In this document: in pieces, positions 1 through 5,202 of the stretch
Numbering within the stretch: position 1 is the first letter of the stretch
Layout: each line of letters starts with the position of its first letter
Origin: Bifidobacterium breve
GTDB taxonomy: Bacteria; Actinomycetota; Acidimicrobiia; IMCC26256; PALSA-555
Reading direction: 5' to 3'
NCBI GenBank assembly: GCA_945889545.1
Contig: CAMDCC010000191.1
Span: 1 to 5,860 of the forward strand
DNA length: 5,860 nt
The notes under the pieces: model-generated
What the model saw: only the letters and a program-made list of their open reading frames with translations
What the model was told of the DNA's origin: nothing
Databases searched by the model: none
Position numbers and translations under genes: made by a program

Positions 1-93
1 GTCGGCGTTTCCGTATTCGCGTTCGGTCCGTGGTGGCGCCGCCGCCGAAAGCCGGTTGCCGAGATGGCACCTCTAGAATCACCCCCCTCATGA
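1..93 (+). CDS. C-terminal tail of a probable membrane protein (partial)
   Basis: The frame starting at base 1 is open to a TGA at 91-93 and gives 30 residues. A hydrophobic stretch, then two tryptophans, then RRRRK, then a short polar tail: this is the usual look of a last membrane segment followed by a positive cytoplasmic end. The N-terminal part lies outside the window, so the family cannot be named. Its stop overlaps an ATG at 90-92 and lies 10 bases before the phosphomannomutase start, which suggests the two are co-transcribed. The frame starting at base 3 is also open, to a TGA at 105-107, and could be the real one. Its translation is rich in Arg and Pro and looks less like a protein, so I prefer frame 1. 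Confidence 0.45.
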   Translation, partial: VGVSVFAFGPWWRRRRKPVAEMAPLESPPS

Positions 94-107
94 CTGCGGC
101 CTCATGA
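90..107 (+). promoter_or_regulatory. Double ATGA stop/start overlap before the phosphomannomutase
   Basis: ATGA at 90-93 overlaps the stop of the upstream reading frame. The ATG at 90 opens a five-codon mini-frame (MTAAS) whose TGA at 105-107 forms a second ATGA with the phosphomannomutase start at 104. There is no recognisable Shine-Dalgarno sequence before 104. This is the layout expected for translational coupling by termination and re-initiation. Whether the mini-frame is translated is inference. Confidence 0.4.
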
Positions 108-1465
108 CGGCGGATCTCGACGCGATCTTCAAGGCGTACGACATACGTGGCGTCTATCCCGACCAGATCGACGAGAGCGTCGCGACGGGGGTCGGCAACG
201 CGTTTGTCGGGTTCACGGGATCGGCTCGGGTGCTTGTCGGTTGCGATGCGCGCCCGTCGTCGGTGCCGTTGGTCGCCGCATTCATCGAAGGTGCAACGCT
301 CGCCGGGGCCGACGTGGTCGATCTCGGGCTCGCGTCGACCGATCTCATGTACTTCGCGTCGGGGCACCTCGACGCCCCCGCCGCGATGTTCACGGCGAGC
401 CACAATCCCGCCGAGTACAACGGGATCAAGCTCTGCCGCGCCGGTGCAGCACCCGTCGGCATCGAGACCGGGCTCGCGCAGATCAAGGCCGCGGTCGCCG
501 CGGGCCTGCTCGAGCGGGCCGAGGAAGCCGGCCAAGTCGAGCGACGCGATCTGCTTCCCGCATTCGTGGCCCACGTGCGCTCGTTCGTCGACCTCGACGC
601 GCTGCGTCCCCTCAAGGTGGTGGCCGACACCGCCAACGGCATCGGTGGCCTCGTGGTGCCCGCCGCGTTCGATGGCCTCCCGTTCGACCTCACCATGTTG
701 TTCGCCGAGCTCGACGGAACGTTCCCGAACCACCCGGCCGACCCCATCCAGCCCGAGAACCTCAAGGATCTCCAGCGCGTCGTGCTCGATCTCGACGCCG
801 ACGTGGGCCTCGCCTTCGACGGCGACGCCGACCGCGTGTTCCTGGTCGACGACCGCGCGGTGCCGCTCTCGGGTTCGCTGACGACGGCGATGGTCGCGAG
901 CTCGATCTTGCGGCGCGTCGCACCCGAGGCCCCCGCCGCGGATCGCACCGTGGTGCACAACGTGATCTGCTCGAAGGCGGTGCCCGAGATCGTCCGCGAG
1001 CTGAACGGCACGCCGGTGAGAACTCGAGTCGGGCACTCGTTCATCAAGCAGGTGATGGCCGAGACCGGCGCCATCTTCGGCGGCGAGCACTCCGGCCACT
1101 ACTACTTCCGTGACAATTACCGCGCCGACTCCGGCCTCATTGCGGCCCTCGTCGTCCTCGAAGAGCTCTCGCGCGCCGATACGCCCCTCTCCGAGCTCCG
1201 GATCCCGTTCGAGCGCTACGCGGCGTCGGGTGAGATCAATCGCCGGGTAGATGACCCGGCGGCGATGGTCGACGAGGTGGCGGCGAAGTTCTCGGGCGCG
1301 AACCAAGACCGGCTCGATGGGCTCACCGTTGATCTCGGTGATTGGTGGTTCAACCTGCGTCCGAGCAACACCGAGCCGCTGTTGCGGCTCAACCTCGAGG
1401 CGGCCGACGCCGCCGCGTGTGATGCCCACACAGCCGAGATCCTCGAGCTCGTCGGCGGTTCCTAA
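104..1465 (+). CDS. manB: Phosphomannomutase/phosphoglucomutase
   Basis: A 453-residue cytoplasmic alpha-D-phosphohexomutase, the usual length for the family. It interconverts mannose 6-phosphate and mannose 1-phosphate (often also the glucose phosphates) and so feeds GDP-mannose synthesis. All four signature loops are present: the phosphoserine loop TASHNP at 97-102 with catalytic Ser99, the metal loop DGDADR at 239-244, the sugar-binding loop GEHSGH at 327-332, and the phosphate-binding loop RPSNTEP at 419-425. The N-terminal AYDIRG at 11-16 is also typical. The ATG at 104 is the only good start, because the frame has a stop at 74-76 and no start codon between. No Shine-Dalgarno sequence is seen, so initiation may depend on coupling to the upstream frame. 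The isomerase at 1801 supplies its substrate. Specificity for mannose over glucose is inferred from that neighbour, not from residues; the symbol is given on the same basis. Confidence 0.95.
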   Translation: MTADLDAIFKAYDIRGVYPDQIDESVATGVGNAFVGFTGSARVLVGCDARPSSVPLVAAFIEGATLAGADVVDLGLASTDLMYFASGHLDAPAAMFTASHNPAEYNGIKLCRAGAAPVGIETGLAQIKAAVAAGLLERAEEAGQVERRDLLPAFVAHVRSFVDLDALRPLKVVADTANGIGGLVVPAAFDGLPFDLTMLFAELDGTFPNHPADPIQPENLKDLQRVVLDLDADVGLAFDGDADRVFLVDDRAVPLSGSLTTAMVASSILRRVAPEAPAADRTVVHNVICSKAVPEIVRELNGTPVRTRVGHSFIKQVMAETGAIFGGEHSGHYYFRDNYRADSGLIAALVVLEELSRADTPLSELRIPFERYAASGEINRRVDDPAAMVDEVAAKFSGANQDRLDGLTVDLGDWWFNLRPSNTEPLLRLNLEAADAAACDAHTAEILELVGGS

Positions 1466-1473
1466 GTCCCGCT

Positions 1474-1494
1474 CCTGGCGCCTTCGGCGCCGGG
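1474..1494 (+). other. GC-rich hairpin between manB and the Trm112-like gene
   Basis: Arms 1474-1482 and 1486-1494 pair over 9 bp, with one G-U pair, around a TTC triloop. It begins 8 bases after the manB stop. There is no T tract behind it, so it is not a classical intrinsic terminator. It may slow or attenuate transcription, protect the 3' end of a processed manB message, or be part of a dispersed palindromic repeat. The rest of the 87-base gap shows no clear promoter. Confidence 0.45.
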
Positions 1495-1552
1495 CCGCTC
1501 GGGCCACGCTCGCTCTGACTCCTGTGTACGAGGAGATGGCAGACTCCAACGC

Positions 1553-1789
1553 ATGGCATTAGACGCAAAGCTGTTGGAGATCCTGGCGTGCCCTGAGGAC
1601 AAGGGACCGTTGCTGTACTTCGAGGACGAGTCGGCGCTCTACAACCCTCGCTTGAAGCGTCGCTACGCCGTGCGTGACGACATCCCGATCATGCTCATCG
1701 ACGAGGCCGAAGCGGTTGACGACGCCGAGCACACGAGGTTGCTGGCGAAGGCCGACACCGATGCTGTGTTGCCCACGTTCGAGGCGTAG
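1553..1789 (+). CDS. Trm112-like small protein (UPF0434/YcaR family)
   Basis: A 78-residue protein with the family hallmark near the N-terminus, LLEILACPEDKGPL at 7-20, followed by the second conserved block, a YAVRDDIPIMLIDEA segment at 38-52. Eukaryotic and archaeal Trm112 is a zinc-binding activator of methyltransferases; the bacterial relatives are much less well understood. Only one cysteine (Cys13) is present. The second cysteine of the usual CPxC knuckle is replaced by Asp16 and no distal pair exists, so a zinc site is unlikely. The acidic tail after residue 50 has no recognisable motif. The ATG at 1553 is the only start in its frame nearby. A good AGGAG lies at 1531-1535, but 17 bases away, which is further than usual. 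It sits between the mutase and the isomerase of the same pathway, 11 bases before the isomerase, so it is probably co-expressed with both. Its function here is unknown. Confidence 0.85.
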   Translation: MALDAKLLEILACPEDKGPLLYFEDESALYNPRLKRRYAVRDDIPIMLIDEAEAVDDAEHTRLLAKADTDAVLPTFEA

Positions 1790-1800
1790 GGCGCGGGCAT

Positions 1801-2856
1801 ATGGCACTCGACAGTCTCGGGGTGCTCGACGCGCTGCAGGCGGTGCCCGAGCAGCTCGCCGCTGCGCACGAAGCCGCGGCCATGGTTACGCAGGATCTTG
1901 CGCTGCCCGACCCGGGCGACTTCGACAACATCGTCATCATGGGGATGGGTGGCTCGGGGATCGTCGGCGACGTTGTGCAATCCGTCGGTACCGCCACGTT
2001 GCCGGTTCCCGTCGTGGTGTTGAAGTACTACCGAACTCCGGCGTTCGTCGGACCGCGCTCGTTGGCGTTCGCGGTCTCGTACTCGGGAGGAACCGAGGAG
2101 ACGCTCGAGATGGCGCGCGGCGCGTTCGACGCCGGCGCACGCGTGGTCGCGGTCACGGCTGGCGGTGAGCTGGCTGCGCTCGCCGAGGAGCGAGGCGGGC
2201 TGCACCTGCCGGTCACGCCCGACATCCCGATGCCGCGCCTCGCACTCTGCGCGATGGTCGCTCCGGTGTTCGTGATGCTCTTCCGGATGGGGATGCTGCC
2301 GGAGGCTCACGCGGGCATGACCCAAGCGCAAGGTCAGCTCGCGCGTCGCCGCGACCAGTGCAAGCCCGATGTCGCGGCGCCCACGAACCCAGCCCGCGAG
2401 CTTGCCCGCAAGGTCGGCCGCACGATCCCTGTCATCCACGGTGCCGGCGGGTTAGGTGCGGTCGCGGCGATGCGGTGGAAGCAGTCCATCAACGAGAACG
2501 CAAAGGCGCCGGCGTTCTGGAACGTCTACCCGGAGCTGAACCACAACGAGATTTGTGCTTGGGGTCAGCACGGCGACGTGACGCGCCAGATCCTGACGCT
2601 CGTGAACCTGCGGCACGGCCTCGAGCACGAGCGGCTCGAATCGCGGATGCGACTCACGACCGAGCTCGTCCAAGAGGCGTTTGTGCAGGTCCTAGAAGTC
2701 GAGGCTGGCGGCCAAGGTCGGATCGCGCAGCTGCTCGACCTCGCATACCTCGGCGACTGGATGAGCGCATACCTCGCGCTCGACAACGACGTCGACCCGG
2801 GCCCGATCGACGCCATCGCGCAGCTCAAGTCGGCGCTCGCCGACGGCGCGGGGTAA
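1801..2856 (+). CDS. Bifunctional phosphoglucose/phosphomannose isomerase, SIS domain
   Basis: A 351-residue protein with two SIS-type halves. The N-terminal half carries the sugar-phosphate loop GMGGSGIVGD at 48-57 and SYSGGTEETL at 93-102. The C-terminal half has NENAKAP at 231-237 and ELNHNE at 245-250, then a helix ending in a Leu-Lys pair at 342-343. Members of this family from archaea (for example Pyrobaculum) use a Glu, a His and a late Lys for catalysis; Glu232, His248 and Lys343 are the natural candidates here. It would interconvert glucose 6-phosphate, fructose 6-phosphate and mannose 6-phosphate, supplying the mutase encoded upstream. The gene starts 11 bases after the Trm112-like stop with only a weak G-rich leader, so it is probably in the same operon. 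Mycobacteria have a SIS protein (TobH) and a separate ManA at this place; no manA is seen here. The balance of the two activities cannot be read by eye. Confidence 0.87.
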   Translation: MALDSLGVLDALQAVPEQLAAAHEAAAMVTQDLALPDPGDFDNIVIMGMGGSGIVGDVVQSVGTATLPVPVVVLKYYRTPAFVGPRSLAFAVSYSGGTEETLEMARGAFDAGARVVAVTAGGELAALAEERGGLHLPVTPDIPMPRLALCAMVAPVFVMLFRMGMLPEAHAGMTQAQGQLARRRDQCKPDVAAPTNPARELARKVGRTIPVIHGAGGLGAVAAMRWKQSINENAKAPAFWNVYPELNHNEICAWGQHGDVTRQILTLVNLRHGLEHERLESRMRLTTELVQEAFVQVLEVEAGGQGRIAQLLDLAYLGDWMSAYLALDNDVDPGPIDAIAQLKSALADGAG

Positions 2857-2870
2857 CATCACTGCTGTCG

Positions 2871-2954
2871 GGCTCCTCGCGAGCTGTCATCCGGTGATCC
2901 GGGCCGACTCCCTGTGACGGTGCGCGACTTCGGTCGCGCCACAACTGAGGAGTC
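2871..2954 (+). promoter_or_regulatory. Structured leader of ahcY with two alternative anti-Shine-Dalgarno segments
   Basis: The 102-base gap before ahcY can fold around its ribosome binding site. The segment 2906-2911 (GACTCC) pairs perfectly with 2949-2954 (GGAGTC), covering the Shine-Dalgarno sequence. Inside, TGTG at 2913-2916 pairs with CACA at 2940-2943, and 2922-2928 pairs over 7 bp with 2933-2939 across a C(UUCG)G tetraloop. A second segment, 2871-2879, can instead pair over 9 bp (two G-U) with 2946-2954; its CTCCTC core is the exact complement of GAGGAG. That segment also has a small hairpin of its own (2872-2875 with 2881-2884). Competing pairings like these are typical of translational switches. 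The pairings are seen in the sequence; the regulatory role is inference. No promoter was recognised. Confidence 0.5.
2947..2952 (+). promoter_or_regulatory. Ribosome binding site of ahcY, sets the GTG start at 2959
   Basis: GAGGAG lies 6 bases before the GTG at 2959, a near-ideal Shine-Dalgarno match and spacing. This is the strongest ribosome binding site in the window and favours 2959 over the in-frame GTG at 2914, which has none and falls inside the leader hairpin. Confidence 0.8.
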
Positions 2955-2958
2955 AACC

Positions 2959-4455
2959 GTGACCCAGACCAGTGCCAAGCCTTCGGGCACCAAGTCCGCC
3001 GACGCAAAGTCCACAAGTTCCGATCGTCCCGACTTCAAGGTCGCCGATCTGTCGCTCGCCGAGTTCGGGCGCAAGGAGATCGAGCTTGCCGAGCACGAGA
3101 TGCCCGGCCTCATGGCGATGCGCGAGCGCCACGCTGCCGCGCAGCCGCTGGCCGGCGCCCGCATCACGGGCTCGTTGCACATGACGATCCAGACCGCGGT
3201 GCTCATCGAGACGCTCACCGCGCTCGGCGCCCAGGTTCGATGGGCGTCGTGCAACATCTTCTCCACGCAGGATCACGCTGCCGCGGCGATCGCAGTTGCC
3301 GGCGTCCCCGTGTTCGCCTGGAAGGGCGAGACGCTCGAGGAGTACTGGTGGTGCACCGAGCAGGCGCTGCGCTGGCCCGCGGAGAGCGGCGGCACCGGCC
3401 CGAACATGATCCTCGACGACGGTGGCGACGCCACGCTCGTCGTGCACAAGGGTCTCGAGTACGAGCGCGCCGGCGCGGTGCCCGCAGCGACCGATGGCGA
3501 CAGCGAGGAGTGGACGGTTGTCCTCGGGATGCTCACCCGACTTCTCGGCGAGGACAATCGGGTGTGGCACGGCATCGCCGACGGGATCCTCGGCGTCACT
3601 GAGGAGACCACCACCGGTGTGCACCGGCTGTACCAGATGCAGGAAGCCGGAACCCTGTTGTTCCCAGCGATCAACGTCAACGACTCGGTCACGAAGTCGA
3701 AGTTCGACAACCTCTACGGCTGTCGGCACTCGCTCGTCGACGGGATCTGTCGCGCGACCGACGTGATGCTCGCCGGCAAGGTCGCGGTCGTATGCGGCTA
3801 CGGCGACGTCGGGAAGGGATGTGCGCAGTCGCTCAAGGGTCAAGGTGCTCGCGTCATCGTCACCGAGATCGACCCGATCTGTGCGCTCCAAGCGGCGATG
3901 GAGGGCTACCAGGTCCTGACGCTCGAAGACGTCGTCGACACAGCCGACCTCTTCATTACGGCTACCGGGAACACCAACATCATCAGCGCCGCCGACATGG
4001 CACGGATGAAGCACAACGCGATCGTCGGCAACATCGGTCACTTCGACAACGAGATCGACATGGCCGGACTCGCCGCGTTCCCGGGCGTGAAGCGCATCAC
4101 CATCAAGCCGCAGGTCGACGAGTGGGTCTTTCCCTCGGCGACGGGCGTCGAGGCGCACTCGGTGATCGTGTTGGCGGAGGGTCGACTGCTGAACCTCGGC
4201 TGCGCCACCGGGCACCCGAGCTTTGTGATGTCGAACAGCTTCACGAACCAGGTCATCGCCCAGGTCGAGCTGTTCACGCACCGCGACTTCTACGAGAACA
4301 AGGTGTACACGCTGCCGAAGCATCTCGATGAAGAGGTGGCGCGCCTGCACCTCGACAAGCTCGGTGTGCGCCTCACCACGCTCAGCGAAGAGCAGTCCTC
4401 GTACCTCGGCATCCCCGTGAACGGTCCGTACAAGCCCGAGCACTACCGGTACTGA
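2959..4455 (+). CDS. ahcY: S-adenosylhomocysteine hydrolase (adenosylhomocysteinase)
   Basis: A 498-residue cytoplasmic, NAD-dependent enzyme that splits S-adenosylhomocysteine into adenosine and homocysteine, removing the inhibitor left by methyltransferases and returning homocysteine to the methionine cycle. The whole family pattern is visible: LHMTIQTAVLIETL at 73-86, SCNIFSTQDHAAAA at 97-110, DDGGD at 153-157, TEETTTG at 214-220, KSKFDNLYGC at 246-255 (Lys246 and Asp250 match the human catalytic Lys186 and Asp190), the NAD loop GYGDVGKG at 280-287, GHFDNEID at 360-367, and the C-terminal KPEHYRY that reaches the NAD of the neighbouring subunit. The segment at about 158-205 is the extra loop common in bacterial and plant forms. 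Residues 1-25, rich in Ser, Thr and Lys, are a variable extension. The GTG start at 2959 is chosen from the ribosome binding site at 2947; starting at 2914 would add 15 residues. It probably has its own transcript, given the leader before it and the hairpin after it. Confidence 0.97.
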   Translation: MTQTSAKPSGTKSADAKSTSSDRPDFKVADLSLAEFGRKEIELAEHEMPGLMAMRERHAAAQPLAGARITGSLHMTIQTAVLIETLTALGAQVRWASCNIFSTQDHAAAAIAVAGVPVFAWKGETLEEYWWCTEQALRWPAESGGTGPNMILDDGGDATLVVHKGLEYERAGAVPAATDGDSEEWTVVLGMLTRLLGEDNRVWHGIADGILGVTEETTTGVHRLYQMQEAGTLLFPAINVNDSVTKSKFDNLYGCRHSLVDGICRATDVMLAGKVAVVCGYGDVGKGCAQSLKGQGARVIVTEIDPICALQAAMEGYQVLTLEDVVDTADLFITATGNTNIISAADMARMKHNAIVGNIGHFDNEIDMAGLAAFPGVKRITIKPQVDEWVFPSATGVEAHSVIVLAEGRLLNLGCATGHPSFVMSNSFTNQVIAQVELFTHRDFYENKVYTLPKHLDEEVARLHLDKLGVRLTTLSEEQSSYLGIPVNGPYKPEHYRY

Positions 4456-4468
4456 CCAGACAAGCGGA

Positions 4469-4515
4469 TTCTTGGCACGCTGAAGGCGTCCATAGGTACT
4501 TCAGCGTGCCGAGAA
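4469..4515 (+). terminator. 17-bp inverted repeat after ahcY, probable terminator
   Basis: Arms 4469-4485 (TTCTTGGCACGCTGAAG) and 4499-4515 pair over 17 bp with a single T-G mismatch (a wobble in RNA) across a 13-base loop. It lies 13 bases after the ahcY stop, where a terminator is expected. No T tract follows on either strand, so it would have to act as one of the T-poor hairpin terminators proposed for actinobacteria, or as a 3' RNA-stabilising structure. A short CCC/GGG hairpin (4517-4525) follows directly. Confidence 0.6.
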
Positions 4516-4560
4516 ACCCTCCGGGGAACCGCGTCATACCTCGCTCGTAACGTTCGGCGC

Positions 4561-5202
4561 GTGTTGACGAGGATCGTCTCTGGCGTCTTTCCACTGGCGT
4601 GTCCGGGGTGTGGGCAACCGGGCGACCCGGTATGCGATGAGTGTCTGACGCGCCTCGTGCCCGCGGCTGGTGCTCCTCCGCCGACCGGGATCGACGTGTG
4701 GTGGGCGGCCTTCTCCTATGAGGGTGTGGCTCGCGAGCTCGTGGCGCGCGTGAAGTACCGGGGCGCGCACGCGGTGACGGCGTGGCTCGCGGATGCGATG
4801 GTTCCGTTCCTCGCCCCGCCGTTGCCGGTTGTGGTCACGTGGGTGCCAACCACGCCCGAACGGCGACGCGCGCGGGGCTTCGACCATGCCGAGTTGCTCG
4901 CCCGCCACGTCGGGCGACGCATCGGGCGTCCGAGCCGACGGCTGTTGAACCGCGGCCCGGGACCACCTCAGACCGGCCAAGCCGCCGCGGCGCGTCGTCT
5001 CGGACCCACTATCGAACCGCGAGCAAGCGCTCCTTCAGCGGTCCTTCTCATCGACGACGTGACCACCACGGGAGCGAGCCTCACTGCCGCGGCCGTCGCG
5101 CTTCGAAGCGCGGGAGCGACGCGCGTCGTCGCGCTCACTGCCGCCCGAACACCTGCTCCCGGTGCAACACGACCAGGTCATCGGCTGCAAACACGACGGT
5201 GA
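4561..5202 (+). CDS. ComF-family phosphoribosyltransferase
   Basis: A 213-residue protein with the ComF layout. A short N-terminal zinc finger has Cys14, Cys17, Cys25 and Cys28 (CPGC and CDEC). A type I phosphoribosyltransferase fold follows, with the ComF-typical RARGFDHAELLA at 103-114, PQTGQAAAARR at 136-146, and the PRPP-binding loop VLLIDDVTTTGAS at 161-173. In transformable bacteria ComF helps take up single-stranded DNA. Most actinobacterial copies have no demonstrated role, so competence should not be assumed; no other com gene is present. The start is a GTG at 4561 with no clear Shine-Dalgarno sequence; TTG at 4564 is possible. The family core ends near residue 198. The last 15 to 20 residues, rich in Arg, Pro and Gly, overlap the minus-strand gene and look like read-on sequence. 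Confidence 0.9.
   Translation: MLTRIVSGVFPLACPGCGQPGDPVCDECLTRLVPAAGAPPPTGIDVWWAAFSYEGVARELVARVKYRGAHAVTAWLADAMVPFLAPPLPVVVTWVPTTPERRRARGFDHAELLARHVGRRIGRPSRRLLNRGPGPPQTGQAAAARRLGPTIEPRASAPSAVLLIDDVTTTGASLTAAAVALRSAGATRVVALTAARTPAPGATRPGHRLQTRR

Noticed and set aside
74..79. TAGAAT as a -10 promoter element for manB
   Set aside because: Five of six positions fit, but there is no -35 element at suitable spacing and it lies inside the probable end of the upstream gene.
154..1074. Open frame of 306 codons on the minus strand opposite manB
   Set aside because: Translation is dominated by Ser, Arg, Ala and Thr without a domain; it lies wholly inside a gene with all family motifs.
2914..2958. Earlier GTG start for ahcY at 2914
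   Set aside because: It has no Shine-Dalgarno sequence and lies within the leader hairpin, whereas the GTG at 2959 has GAGGAG at ideal spacing.
2857..2958. Known SAH or SAM riboswitch classes before ahcY
   Set aside because: I could not find the conserved core sequences of the SAH, SAM-I, SAM-II or SAM-IV classes as I remember them; an Rfam search would settle it.
2953..4443. Open frame of 496 codons on the minus strand opposite ahcY
   Set aside because: It is a mirror of the ahcY codons in GC-rich DNA; the translation is low-complexity, rich in Arg, Val and Asp, with no recognisable domain, while ahcY matches its family throughout.
4473..4490. Sigma-54-like TTGGCACG motif after ahcY
   Set aside because: The matching -12 TTGC element is absent at the right spacing, and the bases are explained by the inverted repeat.
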